This document shows, piece by piece, positions 25,853 through 36,307 of a stretch of 64,000 nucleotides of DNA. The translations under genes and the position numbers were made by a program. The notes under the pieces are model-generated. The model saw only the letters and a program-made list of their open reading frames with translations. It made no database searches and was not told where the DNA came from. Position 1 is the stretch's first letter; each line of letters opens with the position of its first letter. Where the stretch lies: NCBI RefSeq assembly GCF_900537175.1, contig NZ_LS999833.1:434001-498000 (forward strand). The letters run 5' to 3'. Source of the stretch: Lentilitoribacter sp. Alg239-R112. Its GTDB lineage: Bacteria; Pseudomonadota; Alphaproteobacteria; Rhizobiales; Rhizobiaceae.

Positions 25853-26542
25853 ATGAAAACAGCAGTTCTCCAGCTTCCCGGATTAAATCGTGATCGCGAT
25901 ATGATCGCAGCTCTGACAAAGATTTCAGGCAATGCACCGCAAACGGTATGGCAGACAGAAACATCGATTGATGACGATATTGATCTGATCGTCATTCCCG
26001 GCGGGTTTTCCTATGGTGACTATCTGCGCTCCGGTGCTATCGCGGCGCGTATGCCCGTTATGAATGCAGTGATTGCGCAAGCCAAAAAAGGCAAACGCGT
26101 AATCGGCGTTTGCAACGGCTTTCAAATCCTTGTTGAAACTGGCCTCCTGCCCGGCGCATTAATGCGCAATGCGTCACTGAAATTCGTTTGCAAAACGGTG
26201 AGGCTTGAAGTTTCTACCACCAACAGTGTGTTTACCGCAGGCTATCATAAAGGCCAGGTCATCGACTGTCCCGTGGCGCACCATGATGGCAACTATTTTG
26301 CCGATGACACGACATTGAAGACCCTGCAAGGTGATGATCGCATCGCGTTTCGCTATGCTGAAGGCACAAACCCGAATGGATCAATTGACGATATTGCAGG
26401 CATATTAAACCAGGATCGCAATGTACTTGGCATGATGCCGCATCCTGAAAATCTGGTAGAAAAAGCTCATATCAATATAAAAGATGGCAGTGAGGATGGC
26501 CGCGCCCTGTTTGAAAGCGCGCTAAATCTCATATCTGCTTAA
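25853..26542 (+). CDS. purQ: FGAM synthase glutaminase subunit PurQ
   Basis: 229 residues from the ATG that follows AGGA. It is a class I glutamine amidotransferase: the nucleophile is Cys87 in [27 protein letters not shown], and the His-Glu pair is in [10 protein letters not shown]. It supplies ammonia to PurL. The N-terminus reads [14 protein letters not shown] where many relatives have VVFPGSNRD. Confidence 0.96.
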   Translation: MKTAVLQLPGLNRDRDMIAALTKISGNAPQTVWQTETSIDDDIDLIVIPGGFSYGDYLRSGAIAARMPVMNAVIAQAKKGKRVIGVCNGFQILVETGLLPGALMRNASLKFVCKTVRLEVSTTNSVFTAGYHKGQVIDCPVAHHDGNYFADDTTLKTLQGDDRIAFRYAEGTNPNGSIDDIAGILNQDRNVLGMMPHPENLVEKAHINIKDGSEDGRALFESALNLISA

Positions 26543-26561
26543 ACTGGACCTCGACACTTCC

Positions 26562-28769
26562 ATGACCGTAAATAATACGCACCCTATTACCGAAGAATTG
26601 ATCGCCTCTCATGGCCTAGCGCCAGATGAATATGAGCGCATTCTCGAGCTTATTGGCCGTGAGCCCACTTATACCGAGCTTGGTATTTTCTCTGCCATGT
26701 GGAACGAGCACTGCTCCTATAAATCATCCAAAAAATGGCTTCGTACGCTTCCCACAACGGGCGATCGCGTGATCCACGGTCCGGGTGAAAATGCAGGTGT
26801 CGTCGATATTGGTGATGGAGAATGTGTGATTTTTAAAATGGAAAGTCATAATCATCCGTCTTACATCGAACCTTATCAAGGCGCGGCCACGGGCGTTGGC
26901 GGTATTTTGCGTGATGTATTTACCATGGGTGCCCGTCCGATTGCTGCCATGAATGCCCTCAGGTTTGGTGAGCCTGATCATGAACGTACTAAGCACATTG
27001 TTTCTGGTGTTGTGTCTGGTGTTGGTGGATACGGCAACTCATTCGGCGTGCCAACAGTTGGAGGCGAAGTCGAATTTGACGCGCGTTACAATGGCAATTG
27101 CCTTGTAAACGCATTTGCTGCCGGTATTGCAAAAACAGATGCGATTTTCCTTTGCAAAGCAGAGGGTGTGGGCCTTCCAGTTGTCTATCTCGGTGCAAAA
27201 ACAGGTCGTGATGGTGTTGGCGGCGCAACGATGGCCTCTGCGGAATTTGACGAAACGATTGAGGAAAAGCGTCCGACTGTGCAAGTCGGCGATCCTTTTA
27301 CTGAAAAATGCCTACTCGAAGCCTGTCTTGAACTTATGCAAACTGGTGCCGTGATTGCCATTCAGGATATGGGTGCTGCGGGTCTAACTTGTTCTGCCGT
27401 TGAAATGGGTGCGCAAGGCGACCTTGGTGTTGAACTTTATCTTGATCAGGTCCCTGTTCGCGAAGAACAGATGTCTGCCTATGAAATGATGCTGTCAGAA
27501 AGCCAAGAGCGCATGCTCATGGTGCTTGATCCATCTAAAGAAGATGTTGCAAAGGCGATTTTCGTTAAATGGGGTCTGGATTTTGCCATCGTTGGTAAGA
27601 CAACTGATGACCTTCGTTTTCGCGTGTTCCACCAAGATGAAGAAGTTGCAGACCTTCCGATTAAAGACCTTGGCGATGAAGCACCTGAATATGATCGCCC
27701 ATGGCGTGAACCGGGCCTTTACTCACCGCTGGAAGCGGACCAAGTTGCCCAGCCGGATGATTATGGCATGGCATTAATGTCTATGATTGGCTCGCCGAAC
27801 CAGTCTTCACGCCGTTGGGTTTGGGAGCAATATGACACGCTTATTCAAGGCAATTCGGTGCAAATTCCGGGCGGAGACGCTGGTGTTGTGCGTGTGGATG
27901 GCCATGAAGACAAGGCGCTTGCCTTCTCATCTGACGTTACACCACATTATTGCGAAGCGGATGCCTATGAAGGCGGTAAGCAAGCTGTGGCCGAATGCTG
28001 GCGCAATATCACCGCAACCGGTGCCGAGCCGCTTGCATCAACGGATAATCTGAACTTTGGCAATCCCGAACGACCTGAAATTATGGGGCAATTTGTCAAA
28101 GCTATTGAAGGTATTGGCGATGCATGCCGCGCACTCAATTTCCCGATCGTATCTGGCAATGTCTCGCTTTATAATGAGACTTTTGGGGAGGCTATTTTGC
28201 CAACACCAACCATTGCCGGCGTTGGACTTTTGGCGGACTGGCAACAGATGGCAAAGATTGCCGGTGCAAATGACGGCGATGCTGTGATTTTGCTGGGTGC
28301 TGATGGCACACATTTGGGTCAGTCAGCCTATATGCGCGATATCTTGGGCGAAACCGCAGGCCCCCCGCCGTCGGTTGATCTGGCTGAAGAAAAGCGCAAC
28401 GGCGATTTTGTTCGTTCTGCCATCAATAATGAACAAGTCACATCATGCCACGATGTATCCCAAGGTGGGCTTGCACTTGCATTGGCTGAAATGTGTATGG
28501 CTGGTGATTATGGGATGGATATCGACATCTCCAATATTGAAACACCAACACACGGAATATTATTTGGCGAAGACCAAGCCCGTTATGTGATCACGGTTTC
28601 ACAAGAACTCGCGCAATTTTTGATAAATAATGCTTGTGAGATGGGCGTTCCGGTTCGAAACCTTGGTACAGTCTCAGGTGATGAGCTTATTATCAAGAAC
28701 GTCTTGTCACTTAGCGTGTCAGAAATGAAAAAAGCGCATGAAACCTGGTTTCCTGAATATATGTCGTAA
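26562..28769 (+). CDS. purL: FGAM synthase large subunit PurL (small type)
   Basis: 735 residues, the size of the three-subunit form that works with PurS and PurQ. It has the N-terminal [21 protein letters not shown] segment, ATP-binding [38 protein letters not shown], and repeated AIRS-like halves with the second at about 400-720. It converts FGAR to FGAM using ATP and ammonia. In relatives bolA and grxD usually follow directly; here about 19 kb intervene. Confidence 0.97.
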   Translation: MTVNNTHPITEELIASHGLAPDEYERILELIGREPTYTELGIFSAMWNEHCSYKSSKKWLRTLPTTGDRVIHGPGENAGVVDIGDGECVIFKMESHNHPSYIEPYQGAATGVGGILRDVFTMGARPIAAMNALRFGEPDHERTKHIVSGVVSGVGGYGNSFGVPTVGGEVEFDARYNGNCLVNAFAAGIAKTDAIFLCKAEGVGLPVVYLGAKTGRDGVGGATMASAEFDETIEEKRPTVQVGDPFTEKCLLEACLELMQTGAVIAIQDMGAAGLTCSAVEMGAQGDLGVELYLDQVPVREEQMSAYEMMLSESQERMLMVLDPSKEDVAKAIFVKWGLDFAIVGKTTDDLRFRVFHQDEEVADLPIKDLGDEAPEYDRPWREPGLYSPLEADQVAQPDDYGMALMSMIGSPNQSSRRWVWEQYDTLIQGNSVQIPGGDAGVVRVDGHEDKALAFSSDVTPHYCEADAYEGGKQAVAECWRNITATGAEPLASTDNLNFGNPERPEIMGQFVKAIEGIGDACRALNFPIVSGNVSLYNETFGEAILPTPTIAGVGLLADWQQMAKIAGANDGDAVILLGADGTHLGQSAYMRDILGETAGPPPSVDLAEEKRNGDFVRSAINNEQVTSCHDVSQGGLALALAEMCMAGDYGMDIDISNIETPTHGILFGEDQARYVITVSQELAQFLINNACEMGVPVRNLGTVSGDELIIKNVLSLSVSEMKKAHETWFPEYMS

Positions 28770-29018
28770 TTTCAATAAATTAGACATAAATTTGAACAAG
28801 TTTGGTATTCCTTTTTTCAATTTGAAAGATAATTTGTCTTGCTTTTGACATATTTTCAGCATATCAGACTGTCATCGACTTCTGACGGACTACTTGACTT
28901 TTCGCCCATGAATATGACGCGCACTTTTCAGGCATTTCTAATAATTCGACCACCGGGAATATGATCTGAATTCTTCAAATCATCCCAAAGTGCAATTCAT
29001 TGGTGAAAGGTAAATACC
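28770..29018. promoter_or_regulatory. Long leader of the cold-shock gene
   Basis: 249 bp without a gene between purL and the cold-shock gene. A TTGACA-like box lies at about 28854-28859 with no convincing -10 at the right distance. AAAGG precedes the cold-shock start. A long structured 5' leader would fit the known behaviour of cspA mRNAs; that is inference. Confidence 0.4.
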
Positions 29019-29228
29019 ATGAACACAGGAACAGTAAAATTCTACAACAGCCAAAAAGGTTTTGGCTTCATTCAACCTGAAGATGGTCAGCAAGACGTTT
29101 TCGTTCATGCAACAGCTCTAGAACGTGCTGGCATTAGCGGTCTAACAGACGGTCAAAAAGTTTCTTTTGACACTGCAGTTGATCAACGCAGTGGCAAAAC
29201 TGCAGTAGACAACATCTCTCTATTGTAG
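29019..29228 (+). CDS. CspA-family cold-shock protein
   Basis: 69 residues. MNTGTVKFYNSQKGFGFIQPEDGQQDVFVHATAL carries RNP1 (KGFGFI) and RNP2 (VFVHA), so it binds single-stranded RNA/DNA as an OB-fold chaperone. The length and lack of extra domains are typical. Transcription ends at a strong terminator 40 bases downstream, so it is monocistronic. Confidence 0.96.
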   Translation: MNTGTVKFYNSQKGFGFIQPEDGQQDVFVHATALERAGISGLTDGQKVSFDTAVDQRSGKTAVDNISLL

Positions 29229-29266
29229 TCTGCAGTTGGTGCTTTAGAGCATCATGTAGGTATTTT

Positions 29267-29296
29267 AAACGGCGATGCTTTTGCATCGCCGTTTTT
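29267..29296 (+). terminator. Rho-independent terminator of the cold-shock gene
   Basis: A 12-bp perfect stem (AAACGGCGATGC, TTTT loop, GCATCGCCGTTT) is followed by T residues. Confidence 0.92.
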
Positions 29297-29358
29297 CGTT
29301 TGGGGTTGTGTTTTTGATGAATAGTTTGAAATTGAACCTAAGCGCATTGCTACAGCAC

Positions 29359-29970
29359 TTAAGCAGCGGTTCGCTTTCCGCGTTTTGCCAAGTGATAAAA
29401 TTTTCTAAGCGAAATCAATGCAATTGCGATTGCCAGGTAGGCAAGTGGCTCTGCCGCCCATGTCTTTTTAATCATGACATAATGCAATGCTGCCAAAATA
29501 ACCGCCGGATATACAATAAGGTGCAGCTTTTTCCACCCTGCGGCCCCTAACCGCCGGATTGAAAATCCGTTAGATGTCACAGCCAAAACAAACAATAATA
29601 GAAATGAAGCGATACCAATCGTGATGTAGGGCCGTTTAATGATGTCGGTTACAATCTCACCCCAGCGCAACTGCTGATCAAGCAACAGATAGGTCGTAAA
29701 GTGAGCAACAACATAGCCAAAGGCGACAAGCCCGATGGTGCGACGATATTTAATCAGATTGAGTTTGAAAAAGCGCATTAACGGGGTGATACAAAGACCC
29801 AAGATCAGAAACTTTAGTGCCCATTCACCCAAGCCATTTTCAAGCGCCTTAAGAGGGTCCGCACCAAGCTGATTGTTCACCGCTTGATAAAACAACCATA
29901 TACCAGGCGCAAAGCCCAATGGGTAAAGGAGCCAACTCGGCATTTTTGTCCAGATTTTATGCTGCGCCAT
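29359..29970 (-). CDS. msrQ: Heme-binding quinol-dehydrogenase-like subunit MsrQ
   Basis: 203 residues, six helices of the ferric-reductase-like membrane family. TGFA-type loops and histidines in helices (GYVVAHFTTYLLLD and KLHLIVYPAVILAALHYVMI) are heme ligand candidates. It passes electrons from the respiratory chain to MsrP, which repairs oxidised methionines in periplasmic proteins. It follows msrP after 6 bases. Confidence 0.93.
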   Translation of the reverse strand: MAQHKIWTKMPSWLLYPLGFAPGIWLFYQAVNNQLGADPLKALENGLGEWALKFLILGLCITPLMRFFKLNLIKYRRTIGLVAFGYVVAHFTTYLLLDQQLRWGEIVTDIIKRPYITIGIASFLLLFVLAVTSNGFSIRRLGAAGWKKLHLIVYPAVILAALHYVMIKKTWAAEPLAYLAIAIALISLRKFYHLAKRGKRTAA

Positions 29971-29976
29971 AATAGA

Positions 29977-30939
29977 TTAGAAATTCTTGGCCAGATCCAT
30001 ACCCGTATATAAAGACGCGACTTGCTCTTCATATCCGTTGAACATCTCCGTATCACGTTTTTTGGCGAACAATCCCGAACCGATAATACGTTCGGACTTT
30101 TGGCTCCAGCGCGGATGATCAACATTTGGGTTCACGTTGGAATAGAACCCGTATTCGCTCGGCCCTTGAATATTCCAAGTTGTTGGCGGCTGCTCTTCGG
30201 TAAACGACATACGAACGATGGATTTGATGCTTTTAAAGCCATATTTCCACGGCACAACCAAGCGCACAGGCGCGCCATTTTGATTTGGCATTAAGTCGCC
30301 ATAAACCCCAACAGCCAGTATAGTGAGCGGATGCATGGCTTCATCCATACGCAAACCTTCAACATATGGCCAATCCAACCCGCCAAAGAGTGAGTTTTGG
30401 CCATTCATTTCCTCAGGGCGAACGAGTGTTTCGAATGAAACATATTTTGCACTGCCCTGCGGCTCATATGCCTTAATCACATCAGCAAGCGGAATACCGA
30501 CCCATGGGATAACCATAGACCACGCTTCAACACAGCGAAGACGATAGATACGCTCCTCCAAATCAAATTTGGTCATGAGATCTTCAATATCAAGCTCAGA
30601 TGGCTTGTTAGTCAAACCATCAATCTTAATGCTCCAAGGCCGTGTTGTCAGCGCACCGGCGTTTTTGGCCGGATCATCTTTACCAGTTCCGAATTCATAG
30701 AAATTATTGTAGGATTTGATATCTTCCAGCGGGTTAGGCTCGTCGGAAATCGAAAAAGGACTGTCTTTGCTAAACTTAAGCGTATCTTGCGCTTGAACAG
30801 ATGGTGACAATAAACTGCCGCCCGCCGTTGCTATAGACGCAGCACCTGCCATTTTCATAAATTCGCGACGATTGAGAAAGTTTGATTTTGACGTAATTTC
30901 AGATGGTGCGGGTTGCGGAAAAATATAGCGTTTCATCAT
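29977..30939 (-). CDS. msrP: Periplasmic methionine-sulfoxide reductase, molybdopterin subunit MsrP
   Basis: 320 residues with a Tat signal (NRREFMKMAGAASIATAGGSLL). The sulfite-oxidase-type molybdopterin domain follows; the Mo-ligand Cys is in RLRCVEAWSMVIPWVGIPLADVI. It reduces both methionine-sulfoxide stereoisomers in exported proteins, using electrons from MsrQ. It lies in the order msrP-msrQ on the minus strand, close to the MocR regulator gene but with its own upstream gap of 77 bp. Confidence 0.95.
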   Translation of the reverse strand: MMKRYIFPQPAPSEITSKSNFLNRREFMKMAGAASIATAGGSLLSPSVQAQDTLKFSKDSPFSISDEPNPLEDIKSYNNFYEFGTGKDDPAKNAGALTTRPWSIKIDGLTNKPSELDIEDLMTKFDLEERIYRLRCVEAWSMVIPWVGIPLADVIKAYEPQGSAKYVSFETLVRPEEMNGQNSLFGGLDWPYVEGLRMDEAMHPLTILAVGVYGDLMPNQNGAPVRLVVPWKYGFKSIKSIVRMSFTEEQPPTTWNIQGPSEYGFYSNVNPNVDHPRWSQKSERIIGSGLFAKKRDTEMFNGYEEQVASLYTGMDLAKNF

Positions 30940-31016
30940 AGATATCCTTGATTTTCACTATTGATACGTCTCTTACTTTTTTAGTTCAATACACGATGGT
31001 TGCACCTACTATCAAA

Positions 31017-32426
31017 TTATAGTGAGCTTATTCCCTCCCGCAAAACTTTGAATATCTTGGATGATTCCATCTGGCTTACATTAAAACGCATAAAACTGGC
31101 CATGGATTGGGACGTGCTGAATACATTTCCCGGTGCCAGCACGATGTTTTGCCCCATTGCAAATCGTGCCAATTTTGCCGAATCCACGCCCTCTGGCAAC
31201 TGACACCAGAGGTAGAAGCCACCCCTTGGCATTAGCCACGGCTCGATGCCAATCGCGCTAAGCTTATCCGCAATTTCATGTCGTTTTTTATCAAGGCGGG
31301 TGCGTAGACCATCCAGATGTTTTCGGTAGCTGCCGTCACTTAATGTTGCATATATTAACTCGCTGGCAACGGGACTTGAACCACCAAAATTTATCGCTAT
31401 TTGCAGATCGATTAAACCGTCCACCCAGTCGGGACGGGCTACAATATATCCACATCGCAATGAGGCTGAAAGCGTTTTTGAAAAGCTGCCAATCCGAATG
31501 ACGCGTTCCAAACCATCCAAGCTTGCCATTCGCGTTGAAGGCTCCGGCTCAAGGCTCGCAAAAATATCATCCTCGACAATGATAAGATCGTGAGCATCGG
31601 CAAGACTGAGAATCTTATGCGCAGTTTTTGGCGACAGGGTCAGACCCGTTGGGTTTTGTAATGCTGAATTGGTTAGATAAAGACGAGGTTTGTGCGCGAT
31701 CAAAGCTTGTTCGAAGGCAGGCAGGTCTGGTCCATTTTTTGTAAGCGGAACAGCGATGATATTGACCTGATGGGCACGCAGTAGAGCTTGAAAATTGAAA
31801 TAGCACGGATCATCAACCAAAACGGTATCCCCTGCTCTCAACAAAAATCTACAAATAAGATCAATCGCTTGCGTTCCAGACGGGGTGAGCAGTATTTTCT
31901 CGGGATCGACAGATAAACCCTCGTCTGAAAATTGCCGAGACAGCCAACGTCTTATATTTTGTGATCCGTGAGTTTGGCCATAATTGCTCAATATCTCGTC
32001 ATCTGCACGCGAGAGTTTTCGCATGGCCTTACGTATGGAGCTGTTCGGCATCCAATCAGCAGGCAACCAGCCGCAACCTGGCTTCAAGGCGTGCCTATCA
32101 GACCCCAGTGACTGGCGAGAAACCCAAAATGGATCAATTGCTCGATCAACCTGTGGGCTCACCTCGGTAATATCAAAAGGCTGCACCAGATCAGCAACAT
32201 AAAAGCCAGCCCCACGGCGAGCATATATCACACCGTCTGCGACCAACTGATCATACGCATCGACGACCGTTGACGGTGATACTTTTAATGTTTGGGCAAG
32301 GTTTCTAATCGAGGGAATCCGTTCTCCGACACCCAGAGATCTGCTGGCTATCTGGCTGCGAATTATCTCACAAACCTTAGCTGCTCTTGTGAGCGTGCGC
32401 GTTGATGTGTGCGTTTGTATATTCAT
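31017..32426 (-). CDS. MocR-family regulator (GntR HTH fused to aminotransferase-like domain)
   Basis: 469 residues from the ATG at 32426. Residues about 10-75 are a GntR winged helix (CEIIRSQIASRSLGVGERIPSIRNLAQTLKVSPSTVVDAYDQLVADGVIYARRGAGFYV). The rest is a fold-type I PLP domain with the PLP Lys in GSFSKTLSASLRCGY and the conserved NPTG. Such proteins sense a PLP-linked amino compound and control a divergent gene. Here that is the DMT exporter at 32546, with an inverted repeat between them. Confidence 0.92.
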   Translation of the reverse strand: MNIQTHTSTRTLTRAAKVCEIIRSQIASRSLGVGERIPSIRNLAQTLKVSPSTVVDAYDQLVADGVIYARRGAGFYVADLVQPFDITEVSPQVDRAIDPFWVSRQSLGSDRHALKPGCGWLPADWMPNSSIRKAMRKLSRADDEILSNYGQTHGSQNIRRWLSRQFSDEGLSVDPEKILLTPSGTQAIDLICRFLLRAGDTVLVDDPCYFNFQALLRAHQVNIIAVPLTKNGPDLPAFEQALIAHKPRLYLTNSALQNPTGLTLSPKTAHKILSLADAHDLIIVEDDIFASLEPEPSTRMASLDGLERVIRIGSFSKTLSASLRCGYIVARPDWVDGLIDLQIAINFGGSSPVASELIYATLSDGSYRKHLDGLRTRLDKKRHEIADKLSAIGIEPWLMPRGGFYLWCQLPEGVDSAKLARFAMGQNIVLAPGNVFSTSQSMASFMRFNVSQMESSKIFKVLREGISSL

Positions 32427-32456
32427 TAGGTCCCAAATGTGTATTACACAGTTTAA

Positions 32457-32482
32457 CAGTACAATTTTCAATTATTGTACTG
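32457..32482. promoter_or_regulatory. Inverted repeat, candidate MocR operator
   Basis: CAGTACAAT and ATTGTACTG are perfect 9-bp arms separated by 8 bp, centred in the 119-bp space between the divergent MocR and DMT genes. A regulator that binds here could control both. Confidence 0.65.
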
Positions 32483-32545
32483 CTTTGTATCTGTTTTGCC
32501 TAGTCCAAACCATTTATGTTCTCACTGTTATTGGAGGAGCGGCAT

Positions 32546-33400
32546 ATGAAATTAGCGGGATGGGGAAGCGGTTTTCTCGGGATGATTATTTTTAGCGGCT
32601 CACTGCCTGCAACACGCGTTGCTGTTGGTGGTTTTGAACCATTATTCCTAACCTCAGCAAGAGCGGTTATTGCTGCGCTACTTGCCGCCGGTCTTTTACT
32701 GGTGCTCAAGCAGCCAATTCCACAACGCAAGGATATTGTATCTCTAACCATTGTCGCAATTGGCGTTGTAATAGGCTTTCCCCTTCTTACAGCGCTTGCG
32801 CTTCAGTCCGTTACCTCTGCACATTCAACTGTTTTCATCGGATTACTTCCCTTTGCAACGGCACTTTTTGCTGTTGTTCGCGGCGGCGAGCGGCCAAAGG
32901 CAATATTCTGGCTCTTTTCCGTTGCGGGCAGCGCTCTGGTTGCAGGCTTCGCATGGACCCAAGGTGCAAATGGCTCAGTTGAAGGGAACTTATATATGGT
33001 AGCTGCAATAATCGTCTGTGGTTTAGGCTATGCAGAAGGGGCTGCCCTATCGCGCCGTCTTGGCGGATGGCAGGTGATATCGTGGGCGCTCCTTTTGGCA
33101 TCTCCCTTTATGGTTATCTTAGCCTTAGCAAATCTGCCAACCACTTTTAATGGCATTAACACGCCTGTTTGGCTCGGTTTGGCGTATGTATCCGTGTTTT
33201 CAATGTTGATAGGATTTGTTTTCTGGTATCGTGGCTTAGCCATTGGCGGCATTGCTGGCGTAAGTCAATTGCAGCTTCTACAACCATTTTTTGCGCTGGC
33301 ATTGGCAGGGTTTATTTTGGGCGAAACCGTGGCCCTATCGATGATTGGTGTAACAATACTCGTTGTCAGCTGTGTTGTCGGCGCCAAACGCTTTACATAA
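32546..33400 (+). CDS. EamA/DMT-family exporter
   Basis: 284 residues from the ATG preceded by GGAGGAG (a longer frame starts at 32516). Ten helices in two EamA halves; the N-terminal SGSLPATRVAVGGFEPLFLTSARAVIAALLAAGLL and C-terminal QLQLLQPFFALALAGFILGE segments are typical of RhaT/DMT transporters. Divergence from a MocR regulator suggests export of an amino acid or amine. Substrate unknown. Confidence 0.92.
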   Translation: MKLAGWGSGFLGMIIFSGSLPATRVAVGGFEPLFLTSARAVIAALLAAGLLLVLKQPIPQRKDIVSLTIVAIGVVIGFPLLTALALQSVTSAHSTVFIGLLPFATALFAVVRGGERPKAIFWLFSVAGSALVAGFAWTQGANGSVEGNLYMVAAIIVCGLGYAEGAALSRRLGGWQVISWALLLASPFMVILALANLPTTFNGINTPVWLGLAYVSVFSMLIGFVFWYRGLAIGGIAGVSQLQLLQPFFALALAGFILGETVALSMIGVTILVVSCVVGAKRFT

Positions 33401-33430
33401 TGCTCCGACAATTACGCTTGAACAAAATAC

Positions 33431-34186
33431 CTATTTCATTTGCTGTCTCATTTGATCTTCCAAATGGATGATCAAATCATCAGGCAATTGAAGCATCATG
33501 GTTAAGTCCGTCAAATATTTATGCTCCTCAGCATTATCAGGATCGATTGCCAAGCGAGAGGCAAGATAGACTTCACTTGCTTGTTCTAGCCCGTTTGACA
33601 TTGCAGCAATTTGCGAGACGCTCGGCGGATTTTGCAATGTATCGAAAACCAACACCTTGTCCGCTGGCTCTAGTTCCAACCGATTAACAGCCTCAAAAAT
33701 ATTTGCTTGCTCATCCTTATCAATATGACCATCGGCGTTAGATGCTGCAATCATTGCTTTGATAAGTGCTATTTGAAAAGGCTGGCCATCCGCACCAACA
33801 TTTTGCACCGGGTCAAAGCTTGCTTGCTCAATGGACGGCGGATTGCTTGGAGGGATAATTTTTGTGGAGGCATCGCCACCCGTGGGGCTAACTGATTGGG
33901 GCGCATCTCCTGATTTCCAGTTTTTATACGCATTAAAGGCGACAGCACCTAACACAGCAGCGCCACCCAGCCCCACCGCACCACCGGCCATTTTGCCAAC
34001 AGTTTTGCGCATTTTCTTATTACCGACAAGAACACCAAGTAGTCCGCCCGCAGCCAAGCCACCCAAAGCACCACCAGGTATTTTGTTCCCCAGATCGCCT
34101 AATGTATCAGTGATGTTTTTCCGGTCTGTGCTTTTTTCATTTTGTCCGCCACCCAAAAATTGATCAAAAAGCTGATTGAGGCTCAT
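33431..34186 (-). CDS. DUF533 (YebE-like) protein
   Basis: 251 residues from the ATG preceded by GGAGAG. A Gly/Ala-rich stretch (GGALGGLAAGGLLGVLVGNKKMRKTVGKMAGGAVGLGGAAVLGAVAFNAY) is followed by a Ser/Pro linker and a TerB-like helical domain with IALIKAMIAASNADGHIDKDEQANIF, an EF-hand-like acidic loop. In E. coli the homologue YebE is a stress-induced inner-membrane protein of unknown function. Single gene. Confidence 0.9.
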   Translation of the reverse strand: MSLNQLFDQFLGGGQNEKSTDRKNITDTLGDLGNKIPGGALGGLAAGGLLGVLVGNKKMRKTVGKMAGGAVGLGGAAVLGAVAFNAYKNWKSGDAPQSVSPTGGDASTKIIPPSNPPSIEQASFDPVQNVGADGQPFQIALIKAMIAASNADGHIDKDEQANIFEAVNRLELEPADKVLVFDTLQNPPSVSQIAAMSNGLEQASEVYLASRLAIDPDNAEEHKYLTDLTMMLQLPDDLIIHLEDQMRQQMK

Positions 34187-34395
34187 TCGTTCTCTCCATA
34201 TTAAATTTATATATGCCTGATCTGGGTATATAGACGCTAAAATCCAAGATGCTGGAACGGCGATTTTCATTAAACTTTCGTAAGGTTACACTCGATTTTA
34301 CACTCAAGTTCGCCTATATGCCTTTACACTTGAAATATTGGTTTCCAACTGTTTGGGATGATATGATTTAAGAATCATAGCGGGAGTAAATTGGT

Positions 34396-35037
34396 ATGCT
34401 AAAAGTTTGGGGCAGACGAAATTCGTCTAATGTTCAAGTGGTTTTATGGTGCATTGCCGAACTAGGTTTAGAATGCGAGCAATATGATATTGGCCACAAA
34501 TTTGGTGGCAATGACACGCCCGAATACCTGGCGATGAATCCCAATGGCACCGTTCCCACTTTTCAAGATGCTGATAACCAACCTTTGTGGGAATCCGCTG
34601 CCATTGTTCGCTATCTTGGAAATGCCTATGGAAATGAGAAAATTTGGCCCTCAGATCATGCAAAGCGGGCGCATATTGACCGCTGGGCAGAATGGGCGCG
34701 CATTAATGTAACATTGAATTTCTCACAACCGGTCTTCTGGGCAGCTGTACGAACGCCAGAAAAAGATCGTGATCCTGATGCAATCGAGCAGGCTGTCACA
34801 AATTTTGAAAACCAGCTTAGAATTGCCGAAGAACAGCTGAAACGACATGACTATCTTGCAGGTGATGATTTTACCCTTGCTGACATTCAGTTGGGGAACC
34901 TGCTCTATCGTTACTACAATATTGATGTTGAACGAGCTGATCTTCCGGCCTTGGCCGCATATTACAAGTGTTTGAGCGAACGACCAGCTTATGCGGAGCA
35001 TGTGATGGTTTCATTTGACGATTTACGCGTAACTTAG
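34396..35037 (+). CDS. Glutathione S-transferase family protein
   Basis: 213 residues with N-terminal thioredoxin-like domain (LKVWGRRNSSNVQVVLWCIAELGLE, NPNGTVPTF, LWESAAIVRYL) and helical C-terminal domain (about 90-205). The Ser pair near residue 10 is the likely catalytic position (RNSSNVQ), as in theta-like and bacterial GSTs. It conjugates glutathione to electrophiles or serves as a chaperone/reductase. No clear operon partner. Confidence 0.92.
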   Translation: MLKVWGRRNSSNVQVVLWCIAELGLECEQYDIGHKFGGNDTPEYLAMNPNGTVPTFQDADNQPLWESAAIVRYLGNAYGNEKIWPSDHAKRAHIDRWAEWARINVTLNFSQPVFWAAVRTPEKDRDPDAIEQAVTNFENQLRIAEEQLKRHDYLAGDDFTLADIQLGNLLYRYYNIDVERADLPALAAYYKCLSERPAYAEHVMVSFDDLRVT

Positions 35038-35124
35038 ATGATGCAATACGATTCAATAACTTGATTTAAACATGATTGCGACTTATCTGGAGGGTTCACT
35101 CTCTAACCTATTGAATCAAAGCAG

Positions 35125-35928
35125 ATGAACGACGTAACCAACGCCAGAACTCCACTACAAAATTTTACCGAACACCCAATATTTGATCGCACTATTTTAG
35201 CGCTCATTGTGTTTAATGCTATTATTTTGGGCATGGAAACAAGTGATGCGATTATGGCATCCATGCTCGGTCCCATTTTGCTGATACTCGACAAGATTAT
35301 TCTCGGCATTTTTGTTGTCGAAGTCGTTTTGCGTCTGATTGCTGATTTCAAAGGATTTTGGCGTAATCCGTGGCGCATTTTTGATCTTACAATTGTCACG
35401 ATTTCACTTATTCCGGCAACGGGTGCGCTCTCTGCCATGCGTGCGTTCCGCATCTTGCGGGTTCTGCGTCTTATCAGCCAAGTGCGATCCATGCGGCGAG
35501 TGGTCACCGGCCTTTTGTCCGCCCTTCCCGGCATGGGATCGATCGTGCTGCTTCTCAGCATCATATTCTATGTGTTTGCCGTGATCTCGACCAAACTGTT
35601 CAAAGAAGCATTTCCAGAGTGGTTCGGCTCCATCGGTGAAAGCTCCTACACGCTTTTCCAGATTATGACATTGGAGAGCTGGTCAATGGGCGTCGTGCGA
35701 CCCGTGATGGAGCAATTTCCCTATGCGTGGTTGCTGTTTGTACCATTCATCATCATGACGGCCTTCACCGTACTTAACCTCTTTATCGGTGTCATCGTCG
35801 ATGCCATGCAACATGAACACGAGCAGGAAGCCCGCGAGGAACGCGAGAACCTGATTAGCGACAATGAACTCATTCTATCCGAACTCCGCGCCCTACGTGC
35901 TGAGGTGAAAGAGCTGAAAACGGGTTAA
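35125..35928 (+). CDS. Voltage-gated sodium channel, BacNav/NaChBac family
   Basis: 267 residues: one 6-helix voltage-sensor/pore unit that must form tetramers. The S4 helix shows Arg every third position (AMRAFRILRVLRLISQVRSMRRVV). The pore filter is TLESWSMG (residues about 182-189), the BacNav sodium-selectivity signature. A C-terminal coiled coil (EHEQEAREERENLISDNELILSELRALRAEVKEL) provides tetramerisation. In marine bacteria such channels serve motility, pH and sodium homeostasis. Confidence 0.95.
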   Translation: MNDVTNARTPLQNFTEHPIFDRTILALIVFNAIILGMETSDAIMASMLGPILLILDKIILGIFVVEVVLRLIADFKGFWRNPWRIFDLTIVTISLIPATGALSAMRAFRILRVLRLISQVRSMRRVVTGLLSALPGMGSIVLLLSIIFYVFAVISTKLFKEAFPEWFGSIGESSYTLFQIMTLESWSMGVVRPVMEQFPYAWLLFVPFIIMTAFTVLNLFIGVIVDAMQHEHEQEAREERENLISDNELILSELRALRAEVKELKTG

Positions 35929-36307
35929 GTCACGACATGAGCAGCGTCAGAGCAAGGATGCCAATGAACTGGGAATTCAAAGTTCTGACGAATAGAGGAT
36001 GCAATATGATAATCATGCTGCTTGTGATTTCCTATGATGATCTGAATCTGCCTTAGAATTATTTAAATGACTGCTGTGCGGACGAAGCACCATTGCCGCA
36101 ACTGCAAAATATATTCGAAAGCGGACATGCGAATGAAATCAATTATATTCTAAGTTTGGCCCGAACGAGACATTTCATGGATACATCAAGTGCCATTTTT
36201 AGGTATCACTGTCATCGCTCCGACCAAACAATACTTCACTTACAAAACCGCATTATTTGGCAATTGTCATTCCCATTTTCATTTCTCTAAATTTGACCTT
36301 ATCAAAA
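35929..36307. other. Gene-free stretch between the sodium channel and the accessory island
   Basis: 379 bp, AT-rich, with stop codons in all frames except a short, low-complexity-like frame at 36093-36290 lacking a ribosome site. No hairpin terminator with T-run is seen after the channel gene. It marks the border to the accessory genes. Confidence 0.4.

Noticed and set aside
36093..36290. 65-codon frame after the sodium channel gene
   Set aside because: No ribosome site or recognisable composition; likely chance.
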